From contig CAMXCT020001713.1 in the NCBI GenBank assembly GCA_947184155.2, forward strand, positions 1-64,000: 64,000 bases of DNA, written 5' to 3'. The position numbers and the translations under genes were made by a program. Origin of the DNA: Cladocopium goreaui. Taxonomy: Eukaryota > Sar > Dinophyceae > Suessiales > Symbiodiniaceae. Within the stretch, counting starts at the first letter, position 1, and the number at the start of each line of letters is the position of its first letter. The notes below the pieces were generated by a model that saw nothing but the letters and a program-made list of their open reading frames with translations, was not told the origin of the DNA and did not search any database. Below are positions 48,701 to 55,430 of this stretch, piece after piece.

Positions 48701-51700
48701 CTGTAGTGGTTTATAATACAATATTGTAAGCTCTTATGGCCAAAAAGCTCTCATCCCAACAAAACCAACGAAGCGGGGATAGAGGTACAGCCTTTGTTCT
48801 TGCTGCTATTCAGAAACTTGAACTCATCAAAGCCTCAACACCCATGTATACTTTTTGGAATTTGTCCACATCTCCCCATCACGACCCTCCTGTTCTGCGG
48901 TGACCTTTGCCGAATAAGCCTTGATGAAGGCCGCCTTCGTAGATCTGCGGTCATTGGTAACCTTGATGTCAATGCCATCCACGACCATGGCCTCTGCGCT
49001 GATTTTTTCCAAACACTTGGGGCTACAAAAACATTGCGAGCAACCCACCATCCCCAAAAAATGCTTGGAAATTAGGGGTCCTTTATTTTTGTATTGTGGG
49101 AGAGTAAGCTGTCCTTCGGGATGTTTGCAGTTGCTGATGCTCGGGCCTCTGGGTTGGGGATCTCTGCGGCGTCCACCTTCTTGCTGCTGCTGCTGGTGCT
49201 CAGGACTTCTGCAGACACAGATGTCTTTGCCTTCTTGCTCTTGCTCTCTGGGATCGCTGCATCCGTCTTCGTCTTCTTGTTGTTCTTTGGGACCTTGCAC
49301 CTGCAGCTGCAGTTGCGGACTTTCTGCTTCTCTTTGCACTCTTTGCAGCCTTTGCACTCCGCAACACCCCTTGCTGAGGAATTTGTCGTGCCAGGGCTTG
49401 CAGGCAGCCCGGTGCACCCTCTTGCGATCGTCTTCGCTCTGCTTCTTCCTGGGTTTGCGGGTGTGCGCTTTCGACTTGGGGCACCCTTTGGCCTTTGCTT
49501 TGGGACGAGGTTTCTCTTGCACTGCTTGCTCTGGCGCTGGGGCTGGCGGTTCATCCCCCTGCAGGTGGTCTGAACGAAGTCTCTCCTCTTGCTTTGGCAC
49601 TGGGGCTGGCGGTTCATCCCCCTGCAGGACCAGGGTCTCTTGGGAATCTGGAAGCTCTTGGTTGTTCTCATTGTTCTTTGTCGGGACATGGGACTGTGCC
49701 ATCTTCTCCTCATTAGCCACCAAAAAGGCATTGCAGGAATTTGCACGAACAAGCTTGGGAGCTGTGATCCAAATGGTCTTGGATGAAACTCGATGAGCCT
49801 GAAGTATCTTAGAGTTTCTGATTAAAAACTTGAAGTAGTTGTTTGGACTCCGGCCAAAGCAAGGACCGATCGTGCCAGCACAGGCGGTTGCAGATTTACA
49901 AATCAGATTGCGCATATAATTTACATATGGCACAACTCCGACTCACCTCTGGGGCCTCAGAAGTGCCACTTTTCTCCTGCGTGTGGGGCTTGGGCTAGCT
50001 TGATTGCCACGAACCGAAAGACAATAGCCCCAAGATTTCCACAGCCCCCCCAAATGTGACCAACCCAGCAGCCTTCTTCTCACCAAAGCTGTCAGTTTCC
50101 TGTGCCAGCAATGCGTGGCGATAGAGCAGCATGAAATCATAGCGGAACCCACGCACAAATGTTCCAATAGAATTCTATAACCTTATCTGGACATCCTACA
50201 AGTAACAAGAGCGGGCCTGTAGAAGCTGAGCCAACCGTAACCTTGGAAGGCTGCGGATATCTTCCTCGATATCCGAAAGAGGGTTCATGGCGGGTGAACC
50301 ATTTCCCCAACTTGCAGGGCAAGTTGGAGCTTGAGACAAGTGCAACGGGCATAATGGTAAGAACAAAATCTTTCTCTTCTGGGAATTGTTTCATTGAAAT
50401 ATCTCAACCAGTGGTCAGTGTCCAAGAATATCCGGCTCAAGGTAGCCACTGCCGCTGCCACTGCCGCTGCAGCGCAGCGACCCGTTGCCGCCACTGGCGG
50501 CTTGGTAATAGATCCATAAGACTAAGGTACCATCATATATTTAATATATAGAGACATTACCACTCAAGACCAACCTTCATCCTGGATTCAATTACCTTGG
50601 AATTAGCCCCAGTTACCTCGAAGCATACATTCTTTGAGTTTATTGATTCGATGAATCATTGACTGATTGATTCGTCGACTCCACTCGTCCATTGATTCAT
50701 TGACTCATGGGTTCACTGAATCATCGATTCGTTGATTGATTGATTCATCGAACTACTAACTCACTCATTCATTGATTCATTGATTCGTTGATTCATAGGT
50801 TCAATCACTTCATTGGCATCTCAACCACCCTTTGCTCATTCGTTGGTGCACCTCACAACTTCAACACTTCATTGCTTCTGCATCTCCAAAACTTTCCTAT
50901 AGGCCATTGATTTCTTATAGCCGGCTTCAATCTTTCGAAACTTCCGCCCTGGCGCGGGCCGGGCACTACCTGGTATAAAATACCCAAGTTTGACCCATAA
51001 TTCACAAAAGCTATATTATAACCACCATCATGCTTTGATTGTCATTGTTATTGTAAAAACGACTCTGTAATGTCTATGACTACTGGATGATTCAGAAATA
51101 TCCTAATACCATCAAACATAATCCAAACCGCTTAGTATGACAATGGTTAATGTCATCGGTCTCTTTCATGCTTTCGCGACACGTGTCACCCTTTTGTCCA
51201 ACGGAAAGTCATAGTCACACCGAGCAGCGGTGGATCGCGGCTTGGGCCCTGCATGTTCAATGAGGACTGTCCTGTGCTGTGCGGGGGGATGTGACTAGTT
51301 CTATGAGGACAAATGTAGATGTGCATCTACTAATATAGATTAATATATGTCATTATCTCATTTGATATCTAATATTCTACATATGTATATATATATATGT
51401 ATTCTGTATTGTATGTATGACTGTATAATATAACATACATACATGGTGAATCTTCAATACCCTTCAAAAATCGATTTTTTAGCTGGTTAGTACATTTTGC
51501 CATTGATAGCACAAGATTAAAGTACTAAGAAAGGTTGACCCAGTAAGAACTATTTTCCAATATACCATAATAAATCCACATTTACAAGCATTTATGTAAA
51601 TCTGCACATTCCGAATCAATCTCAAAAGTTTATATACATGTTCGACTCTCCAACTTTGGACTCAGAGTATGCTCATCTTCTGATTAGTTGCACTGACCCT

Positions 51701-52448
51701 TCTCGAATCACTAATCACTGGTCACAAAACCACAAAAAATGCTGAACGTAGAAGTGTTGGATTGTATCCATGAAGATCACATGGATTTTTCCCCGCATCA
51801 TGCCCCCACTGTTCAATCCGATAGTCAGATTGACATCCGAAGTGATCTGGCCCCCGCGAAGGGAAAAACAAACGCATTTCGCCCAGCAACTCGATTCGTT
51901 GTCCATCCTGGAGGGCTGAGAGACAATGCGCAACAATGGATTTGAGATGATTGAATCTATCAAATACATTGTAAAAAACTGAGCACCCCAAAAACAGTGG
52001 TTAATCATGGTTTATCATGGTTCATCATCATTTTCCTCAATTTCGATATGGCATTGGACCCCCAGGCACCCGATATCCCCAACTTCTGGTTTCTTAATTT
52101 CGAAATAAGAATGAGAATGGCTCAAAAATATCCGCCACAACAAAATGGATAAACATGGATATGTAGCAAAAGTATCCACATATGATTTCCTATCTCTGTC
52201 ATTTTGGATATGTCTATATAGAGACACAAAAATTATGCTTAGATGCCCAAAAATCCCAACAAAATATCTAGCCATTAAATTTCGAATCATCCGTGTGTTG
52301 CTTATAGTTATACACCAGTGGTTAGATGACTTCGAACGGTCCGTTGGCGCCATATATCGCCCGCCCCCAATCCTGCAATTCCACGAGCATCTTGCCGCCC
52401 TGCTGGCCGGGGAAAAAGTCCACGACACGGGAGGAGCAGCGTGTGAAG
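26044..52448 (-). CDS. rlmN: RlmN/Cfr-family radical-SAM RNA methyltransferase gene (dual-specificity adenine-C2 type), split exons
   Basis: RlmN-type enzymes use a 4Fe-4S cluster and two SAM molecules to methylate C2 of adenosine in 23S rRNA and, in bacteria, tRNA. Minus-strand exons line up in family order: KMLVELQ (52373-52448), DGQRI (51893-51907), CVSSQIGCKMGCRFCATG with the CxxxCxxC cluster motif (46886-46940), TMGLRGQLSAGEILEQLLHA (45127-45201), APVRN (43832-43848), VVFMGMGEPLDNYENVM (43501-43563), AFGVALK (42301-42335), NVTISTVGVPGRIRAL to SLHAPTQ (41643-41748), VPTARGLVLEDLM (40130-40225), YILIADVN to IIPYNPT (28704-28829), and probably ADCRRFKFIVAEYR (26044-26085). Frames join with GT, GC or GA donors. 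The exon with the second catalytic Cys (CGQL region) and the true N-terminus were not found. In a eukaryote this enzyme would probably act in an organelle (inference). Confidence 0.88.
26377..26473. mobile_element. Short inverted-repeat element, family A, copy 3
   Basis: Lies in the opposite orientation: CAAGGCGAGACCCCCAGTTA at one end and TAGGGGGCCTCGCCTTG at the other, so CAAGGCGAG pairs with CTCGCCTTG. The inner ends AACTTGG/CCAAGTT also pair. About 97 bp, the most symmetric copy of this family in the window. Confidence 0.8.
26843..27135. repeat. Family B end followed by ATGTGATTTACCTA tandem repeats
   Basis: Starts with TACCCTCTGATACAGTAATC, a family B-like end, then about nine copies of AACATGTGATTTACCTA separated by ATTAAA or CAAAAA spacers (unit about 20-28 bp). 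The unit resembles the internal GATTTACCTATTAAAA of family B, so the array probably arose by amplification of the element's core (inference). Confidence 0.7.
28704..28829 (-). CDS. rlmN: RlmN exon with YILIADVN and IIPYNPT
   Basis: The 126-bp exon reads VMMEYILIADVNSSDRCAHQ through NCKALVMLNIIPYNPT. This matches the RlmN segment with the vNLIPYNP motif, which lies near the SAM site. The acceptor CTGTTGCAG precedes GTG; a GC donor follows ACG. It lies on the 3' side of the 11.3 kb intron that holds the LINE. Confidence 0.85.
29096..29198. mobile_element. Short inverted-repeat element, family C, copy 2
   Basis: Same structure as 21217-21319: starts TGGTTGGTGGTATACCTACC and ends GTTCCAAACCACCA. 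It sits exactly at the 3' edge of the LINE remnant (last LINE-like sequence about 29200), so the LINE 3' end and this element abut. Confidence 0.75.
29456..30829 (-). pseudogene. LINE 3' coding part: zinc-binding segment and RNase H-like domain
   Basis: Minus strand, two frames. The first runs from about 30820 and includes LEWQWLSAVTSATNHRASL and then CPYCQCSDSRFHRCWIC, a zinc-binding cysteine/histidine cluster near 30610. The second frame (30181 to 29456) starts RKILHGSQ and contains HADLWLRIADIV and KVAAHRSIADARTPLEEW followed by HNMIADREAV, the late His/Asp-containing part of an RNase H fold. A frame change falls near 30150. This RNase H tail is normal in dinoflagellate LINEs I recall; catalytic completeness was not checked. 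Confidence 0.72.
31730..31840. repeat. Strong hairpin inside the inserted element
   Basis: AAAGTGCCTCAACCGA (31740-31755) pairs perfectly with TCGGTTGAGGCACTTT (31763-31778) across the loop GCGTCGT. Just outside, CCACACGCA at 31732-31740 and TGCGTGTGG near 31829 are also complementary, extending the symmetry. The stem is too long to be chance; its role is unknown. Confidence 0.8.
33205..33850 (+). repeat. Poly-G run and GTT/CTT hexa-nonanucleotide tract
   Basis: A run of about 14 G begins at 33213. From about 33375 to 33845 the plus strand is almost entirely built of TTGTTC, TTGTTG and TTCTTC units. All plus-strand frames are open and give Leu/Val/Phe/Cys/Ser-rich peptides of up to about 300 residues, and the minus strand gives N/T/Q/E-rich ones; none is a credible gene. 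This tract is part of the 30830-34188 insertion. Confidence 0.9.
33850..34010. repeat. GGTATTTAC tandem repeat, about three units
   Basis: Units of about 50 bases with GGTATTTAC and TTTTTGCC or TTTTTGGCC recur near 33879, 33911 and 33952. Lies just inside the right end of the nested insertion. Confidence 0.6.
34189..34604 (-). pseudogene. LINE linker between RT and the zinc-binding segment
   Basis: Minus-strand frame (stop-free upstream of 34044) reads MKGLKEDHSGSNAHLHLGLV, then LLTRVQFLGWHVDPRGCLVD and FSLFSISCVELQ, and is cut off by the terminal inverted repeat at 34188. It is out of frame with the RT open frame, which stops at 34605. It continues in sense at 30829 on the other side of the insertion. 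Confidence 0.65.
34605..36449 (-). CDS. LINE reverse transcriptase domain, 614-codon open frame
   Basis: Copies element RNA into DNA at the target. RT motifs in order: SRGLDGV (residues 301-307), PITAFGLLYRCW (363-374), LADLQKAFN with the first catalytic Asp (428-436), GFPEGDALS (485-493) and the catalytic box YVDD (520-523, near 34.89 kb). The N-terminal region has RHAQWIRQVRRLQSF, typical of the endonuclease-RT linker in these elements. All RT motif residues are present, so this segment alone is intact. The methionine at 36449 is just the first in the frame; the natural protein would be continuous with the endonuclease, from which it is now separated by a frameshift near 36.39-36.45 kb. Confidence 0.88.
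   Translation of the reverse strand: MVELALVRLKQLCQVKIAPVKKGRNGDFAPQFHCASFRHAQWIRQVRRLQSFVHFAKLYDADLGSSHSLALWGSIIRARGFLPNFSDWWLQSQFRVHGAPARIPMTPPAADTAAKIFDSVALAVRSFEAQLQKSSRACARLRGERNPNLIFQDIKNHADKGIDLLLQPLEAQIMEVNPDDLSIALDRSLEFDPARPLSCQGTALEIIHAEADCVWVTDITNVAVGDTVVQTQRIGSDCDLFAAFLSAWKEKWTRHADVPKERWTPILNFAREKMPTIQLSHNSMQPTHLRESICQKKSATSRGLDGVSLQDLKALPLLALQNFCDMFCWAEQHGEWPSQVIAGKVTSIAKVDQPRSPMDFQPITAFGLLYRCWGSFHSKRILQALDPVLPVGLFGSRPRCFAGQVWSQVLWSIEHSQIHGLQLCGILADLQKAFNLLPRLVVFEACAVIGVPLPVLIGWAGALSNMPRRFQIRSSLSPAIYSSCGFPEGDALSCVAMMVIDIIYHEWFRHFRPCVQPISYVDDWQLLLCDPARLPGAFAKLDELVNHLDLLLDRKKTHVWSVHTEGRKQLRAEGFTVSAYCKNLGAHFQASKKHTNSVQMDRIQTLTGLWARLR
36400..37559 (-). pseudogene. LINE AP-like endonuclease domain, frameshifted
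   Basis: Nicks target DNA to prime reverse transcription. The first frame (37559 to about 37044) has CRVGEASNPGP, then FNPSGLRGK and LWAVSESHL with the acidic catalytic residue. The second frame (from about 37130) has GDWNCLP, RKDFCYIS and DVWPDHAVLQG, the GDWN and SDH-type motifs of the exonuclease-endonuclease-phosphatase fold. The frameshift near 37.1 kb breaks the reading frame. The domain order (NPGP, then endonuclease, then RT) is that of dinoflagellate LINEs. Confidence 0.82.
37590..38705 (-). pseudogene. LINE ORF1-like protein (coiled coil), frameshifted
   Basis: Minus-strand frame 38318-37590 (242 codons) reads LPQGQRTVFIVGLWHSRAAI at its start, a Pro-rich centre, then a heptad-rich, Gln-rich C-terminus (MSQLEDQVQQLMAKQQ) ending in KRPRDELE. 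The frame 38688-38323 (EPLLDVWRRQYLRNGFKPSP onwards) is the preceding part, out of frame by a shift near 38.32 kb. Further LINE-like fragments continue to about 38.75 kb. Likely a nucleic-acid-binding chaperone for the LINE RNP, by position and coiled coil only. Confidence 0.65.
38979..39644 (-). CDS. Open frame with LPPGS repeats at the LINE 5' end
   Basis: 221 codons. The middle and C-terminal part has four spaced LPPGS motifs (KSLPPGS, LTLPPGS, FSLPPGS), encoded by a GC-rich palindromic unit CTCCCCGGAGGGAG near 39068-39200. The N-terminus is Cys/aromatic-rich and may be spurious. It precedes ORF1 on the same strand, so it is probably part of the LINE 5' region. No known domain. Confidence 0.4.
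   Translation of the reverse strand: MYNLSSFSQYPFCPKFGWVCCLCYLPCEKPASCCVFAFSYLYVRAWCFGCPFGYTPTAHSLVSDGRSAASMSCRGSVVDGCGESVATPSVRSLVSGPSQPGILSLPDRVQASVTPCNKKAASVLSLPPSSKPRQQLRSVQKQSVSGKSLPPGSVCKQSVVTQDGTCRLTLPPGSKKGDGFCFSLPPGSESGKKGKAHVLEDTPQQDLEPSGPEISQDQTLW
40130..46940 (-). CDS. rlmN: RlmN exon block: cluster motif, GMGEP, SLHAPT
   Basis: Seven exons: 46886-46940, 45127-45201, 43832-43848 (17 bp), 43501-43563, 42301-42335, 41643-41748 and 40130-40225. Key residues are the three cluster cysteines in CKMGCRFC, GMGEP (SAM amino-group contact in radical-SAM enzymes) and SLHAPT. Donors in order are GC, GT, GC, GC, GC, GA and GC, and all acceptors are AG. The joins CATG|TMGL, HAKRWA|QAPVRN|VVFMGMGEP, VALK|NVTI and HAPTQ|DLRIELVP are all in frame. 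The 17-bp exon is short, so it is supported mainly by frame and by the expected VRN before VVFMG. Confidence 0.87.
40467..40573. mobile_element. Short inverted-repeat element, family B, copy 3
   Basis: Starts CCCTCTGGTAAACTAACATA and ends TATGTTAGTTTACTGGAGAG, giving about 22-bp near-perfect terminal inverted repeats with an inner AGCTAT segment on one side. About 107 bp. Lies in the RlmN intron between the exons at 40225 and 41643. Confidence 0.85.
42767..43100. repeat. Cluster of short palindromic repeats GGAAACACATGCGCGTTTCC
   Basis: At least seven copies of a roughly 20-bp imperfect palindrome (GGAAAC...GTTTCC) at about 42767, 42820, 42898, 42955, 42994, 43036 and 43078. Spacers are about 20-60 bp and unrelated in sequence. 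Three copies read GGAAACACATGCGCGTTTC. The surrounding spacers contain reading frames only by chance. The cluster is in the RlmN intron between exons 43501 and 42335. Confidence 0.75.
43340..43436. mobile_element. Degenerate family A inverted-repeat element
   Basis: Contains GTTATAACTTACTG near its start and TTATAACTGGAGTTG, then CTGGGGGCCCTCACAATGT at its end. The terminal GGGGGCCCTCAC resembles the flank of copies 2 and 3. It abuts the RlmN exon at 43501-43563 with about 65 bp between. Confidence 0.45.
45240..46430. other. RlmN intron, AT-rich, no gene
   Basis: Long TATATA and ATAAATA tracts (45285-45420, 45590-45620, 45765-45860) and otherwise AT-rich sequence with no coding block seen on either strand. 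Part of the intron between exons 46886-46940 and 45127-45201. Confidence 0.6.
46440..46650 (-). CDS. Exon-like coding block of unknown origin inside an RlmN intron
   Basis: The minus strand reads LQTEARLADVCSCCDPPRQL, then SAEKRRRIAQLQYETRQLEL, a charged, likely helical stretch. GC-rich against AT-rich flanks. The RlmN exons on either side join directly in frame, so this block is not part of the RlmN protein as I assembled it. It may be a retroposed fragment, an alternative exon or chance. Confidence 0.35.
47825..48215 (+). repeat. TTCATTGA octanucleotide tract
   Basis: Degenerate repeats of GATTCATT/TTCATTGA and GGTTCATTGATTCACTG over nearly 400 bp. A second tract of the same kind is at 50640-50820, so the open frame at 48.8-49.9 kb is bracketed by two such tracts about 2.4 kb apart. 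In an RlmN intron. Confidence 0.8.
48827..49933 (-). CDS. Lys/Gln-rich open frame, 368 codons, probably frameshifted
   Basis: The N-terminal half reads smoothly (ELPDSQETLVLQGDEPPAPV, two copies of GDEPPAPxP in tandem, then a KPRPKAKAKGCPKSK basic stretch). The second minus-strand frame takes over near 49.37 kb with VAECKGCKECKEKQK and KNNKKTKTDAAIPESKSKKA, which looks more protein-like than the frame-1 continuation. The 3' part, in frame 1, has a Cys-containing segment VGCSQCFCSPKC and SAEAMVVDGIDIKVTNDRRS. I recognise no family. It lies in an RlmN intron, so it is either a mobile-element protein or a retroposed gene copy. Confidence 0.45.
   Translation of the reverse strand: MPYVNYMRNLICKSATACAGTIGPCFGRSPNNYFKFLIRNSKILQAHRVSSKTIWITAPKLVRANSCNAFLVANEEKMAQSHVPTKNNENNQELPDSQETLVLQGDEPPAPVPKQEERLRSDHLQGDEPPAPAPEQAVQEKPRPKAKAKGCPKSKAHTRKPRKKQSEDDRKRVHRAACKPWHDKFLSKGCCGVQRLQRVQREAESPQLQLQVQGPKEQQEDEDGCSDPREQEQEGKDICVCRSPEHQQQQQEGGRRRDPQPRGPSISNCKHPEGQLTLPQYKNKGPLISKHFLGMVGCSQCFCSPKCLEKISAEAMVVDGIDIKVTNDRRSTKAAFIKAYSAKVTAEQEGRDGEMWTNSKKYTWVLRL
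50640..50820 (+). repeat. TTCATTGA octanucleotide tract, second
   Basis: Same unit and degeneracy as 47825-48215 (GATTCATTGATTCGTTGATT and variants). It is followed at 50893-50990 by the CCTATAGG/GAAACTTCCGCC dispersed repeat. Confidence 0.8.
50893..50990. repeat. Dispersed repeat with CCTATAGG and GAAACTTCCGCC, second copy
   Basis: CCTATAGGCC, then GAAACTTCCGCC, a GC-rich run and ACTACCTGGTATA, in the same order as at 11670-11760. It is about 30 bp longer between the first two blocks. Confidence 0.5.
51485..51605. repeat. Dispersed repeat, family D, copy 2
   Basis: CATTGATAGCACAAGATTAA, then AAAGGTTGACCCAG, then AATCCACAT, colinear with 22200-22325. In the RlmN 5' region. Confidence 0.45.
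51893..52448 (-). CDS. rlmN: Probable RlmN 5' exons (KMLVELQ, DGQRI)
   Basis: Exon 52373-52448 reads RVVDFFPGQQGGKMLVELQ and is joined through a GA donor to a 15-bp exon at 51893-51907 reading DGQRI. Together they resemble the RlmN segment before the CVSSQ motif, where substrate-strand residues of the form LLVELQDGxxIE occur. About 10 more residues should lie between this and the cluster exon at 46940 but were not found. A further exon-like block at 53443-53580 may be the next one upstream. Confidence 0.6.
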
Positions 52449-53227
52449 CTGCGCGTCAACCTAGGAACATCTCATGTGGCATGTGGGAAGCAAGGATGCA
52501 ACTAGCATCAACTAGCCATTTATGAAAATTCTATGGGATCGATAACCATAGAGAAAGCCCACTTATAAATTGGGCAATTTTCGAACTGGGATGCTCCAAA
52601 TAGGCAACTTCATGCGGTTCGTGCGTAGGACCATAAACCAATGCCGATTGCGATTGGAAGAAGCACCATAATCCAGGGGCTGGGAATCTTCATGAAAACC
52701 AACCCTTAAAATCCCTTAAACATCCATGATATAGATTTATATATCAACATATTACATAAACCCAGCAATATTCTAGCCAGTAACCTGCATGACCAAAAAT
52801 ATTGAGTCACACTAACATTCACGAAATATTTTCTATAAGGAGATTGCGCTGCCATCAAAAAACAATGATAAAAGCATACTAATCATGGATAATATCCCCA
52901 TTAACCTATCCTTGTTTCATATATCATATATACTGTACCCCTCTTGTAAAACCCTGTAGTTTAGGGATTTAACACGTATATATATATATGTGTGTGTGTG
53001 TATGTATGATGTTTTACATCAAGCATCAATTGTTCAGATTTTCTAGGGAAGATACTACCACTAAATCCACTATGCGAAGGCTTTTTCAATACATTCATAT
53101 ACATTTTTCTCACTCCAACTGTACCTCCCAAGTGGGTTGGATTCCAAAAGCGTTTCCCCATTCTATACCGAGTATATCCAATATCCTCATTTTGTCACCA
53201 TGTTTGTCGCTTATATCCCCCTTGTCA

Positions 53228-53270
<43 letters not shown>

Positions 53271-53440
53271 CCAGTATAATCAGTGTATCATATCTTCACT
53301 CTTTTCCCATGGATCCATATATATATATAAAACAACATATACAGTAAAAAAACATATGGAAAAATGAGTAAATCATATAATATTACTGTAAATTTCATAT
53401 TTTCCCAAATATTTTCCAACTGTTTTCCCATGGAAGGTCC
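52449..53440. other. AT-rich stretch, no gene recognised
   Basis: Contains a TATATATG/TGTGTG tract near 52975-53005 and CACACA/TATATA near 53225-53270. No coding block was recognised. Probably intronic if 53443-53580 belongs to RlmN. Confidence 0.5.
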
Positions 53441-53442
53441 CC

Positions 53443-53580
53443 ATGAAATCCGCGTGCCAGGAGCAGCTGTGGCAGTGCCAGGGGCAGCTGCGGATGTTTC
53501 CTGCGGAGCTCCCAGAAGTCCTCAGGAGCGCTCTCGGCACCTGGGAGGCAACCGGCATGCGCTTCCGGTCAGTGTCATGT
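53443..53580 (-). CDS. Exon-like block, possible upstream RlmN exon
   Basis: Minus strand open through SAPEDFWELRRKHPQLPLAL and PQLLLARG. GC-rich with a usable CAG acceptor before GTGCCGAG. An N-terminal RlmN helix region has a loosely similar LPxAL segment, but this is weak. Its frame and family are unresolved. Confidence 0.4.
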
Positions 53581-53859
53581 GTGAAAACATATGTATCTCT
53601 ATATATGACATATATATATGTATGTATTAAATGTATGTATATATACATATATATATATATATAGCTATCCCCCCCTCCCAAAACCTATATTTTGAGTGTC
53701 TGATATGACGATTGTGTGACAGATCTGGTGAAAGTCATGGTCATTGCTGTTGAAGATTCCAATGGATTGCCAAAAGAAACATCGGTTCATGAGCAAGATT
53801 GAATATTTATAGTGGGTACGGGTGACTTGGGACCAGTACTATACCCTCTGGACCCTGTG

Positions 53860-54323
53860 CACAGGCAGGTGACTTGGGAGTTTGCTAAAAAATTGGGACG
53901 TACGATGGAGACATGGGACACGGGTAGGTTTTACAATATGCTAGTAGTCCTGAGTCATCAGACATCAGTATAAAGTTCTGCAAAAGATGGTGGTTAGTGG
54001 AAGCACAGAAGTACAGAATGTGGTAGATGATGAGCAGTGCGCAGCAGCCAGACGAGTTTTCGATGCCGTCACCCCGGTTAGACAACCCTTTGGACCCTGT
54101 GCACAGGAAGATGACTTGGGAGTTTGCTAAAAGATTGGGACGCACGATGGAGACATGGGACTTGGGTAGGTTTTACAATATGCTAGTAGTCCTGAGTCAT
54201 CAGACATCAGGATAAAGTTCTGCAAAAGATGGTGGTTAGTGGAAGCACAGAAGTACAGAATGTGGTAGATGATGAGCAGTGCGCAGCAGCCAGACGAGTT
54301 TTCGATGCCGTCACCCCGGTTAG
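53860..54323. repeat. 232-bp tandem duplication at the 3' end of the transposase
   Basis: Two copies, 53860-54091 and 54092-54323, about 97 percent identical by eye. Each starts GGACCCTGTGCACAGG and ends near CACCCCGGTTAGACA. The second copy runs into the end of the transposase frame at 54327. The unit contains no gene. Confidence 0.9.
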
Positions 54324-54326
54324 ACA

Positions 54327-55430
54327 TCAGATCTTGGCCATGTGCCAGGAGCACAGTGTGCCACAGGCAAGCCAGAGATCAGCATTTCTGTGCCAGTACT
54401 CATACTGAGCACTACGGATCTTTATCCGCATGAGAGGAGACCCTACTGTACAGTTTTGGTTCAACTTGATTCTGTCTTTCAAGTATCGCCAGGCCCGATC
54501 GATGATCTGAGTCCCACCCTTGGTTTTGATTGGCAAACCAGATTTGGGATCTTTGTGGGTAATGAGCTTCACGTATGTCGGAGGCTTCCAAACCCATTTG
54601 CCCTTGACCTTGATCCTTTTTTTGTAATGCTTGATATGGTCGTGGAGAACACCAGGCAAGCGCAATCGGAAAGACTTCGCAGCATCGGTGTGCAGGACAA
54701 CACAGCGGTCCTGGAGGTGCTCTGTGGCCAGGGGCTTCCACTCGGCCTTCCTAATGGCGCCTGGACCAGGAGATCTTGTAGTAGGGGACAATCTCTTGAG
54801 GAGCAGTGTCTGTGGACAACCACGCTGGATGATGCCACACCACTGCTCCCAAGCCACAGGCTTTGCAGGATCCTCGGCACAATCCTTGAAGTCTGTAGTT
54901 GTGAAAGTCGCCTCGTCTGCCTCGATGTTCATCCAAGTTTTGCCGTTGCCGAAGGCTATGAGCTTCTCTTTCTCTTCCACCCATGCTTTTCGAAGTTGCA
55001 TCATGCGCTTGTCCATGTTCTCAATGGCCTTGTGGTTGATGTGCAAGATGCGATGATGGTAGCATTGGGAACTCGATTCAAGAGCAAGAACAGGAGAGCA
55101 GATTGGGTTTTAAGAGATGTATGGCTGGCTTGAACCTCTTGCATCCACGAAGAGAGGATGTAGGTGATGTGAATTGATGTAGGCTTGACAGCCAAATCCA
55201 TTGCACCTGTGCCTCGGCATCCCAGAGTCTCCAGTTTTGAAGTTTGGAAAGCTTACCCTTCTGGCAACGAGGGCATGTCGAACCTGTCCAGTCATGTAGA
55301 AGACGATCTGCTCGAAGTAGTTTGATCAAGCCAGCATCCGATGCACTCAGGAAGTCCTTGAGCTTGCATTTCCAAGCTGTCTGATCCATGCGCTGTTCCT
55401 TGATGGCATCCTTCGTCCGCACATAAGGGA
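54327..55430 (-). pseudogene. ISXO2/Merlin-like DDE transposase, frameshifted
   Basis: Cuts and pastes its element through a DDE catalytic triad. The N-terminal part, near 55.2-55.42 kb, has a zinc ribbon (GSTCPRCQKGKLSKLQ, then in another frame HRCNGFGCQAYINSHHLHP). The main frame (55046-54327, 239 codons) has HINHKAIENMDKRM, FGNGKTWMNIEADEATF (first Asp), CVVLHTDAAKSFRLRLPGVL (second Asp), and KTKGGTQIIDRAWRYLKDRI and YWHRNADLW at the end. It is broken by at least two frame changes (near 55.22 and 55.07 kb), unless these are introns. This family is recalled as common in dinoflagellate genomes. It ends beside the 232-bp duplication. Confidence 0.78.

Noticed and set aside
54327..55430. Bacterial insertion sequence, implying a prokaryotic contig or recent bacterial transfer
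   Set aside because: The surrounding sequence is intron-rich and eukaryotic, and ISXO2-like transposases are recalled as common in dinoflagellates. No bacterial-style IS ends or neighbours were seen.
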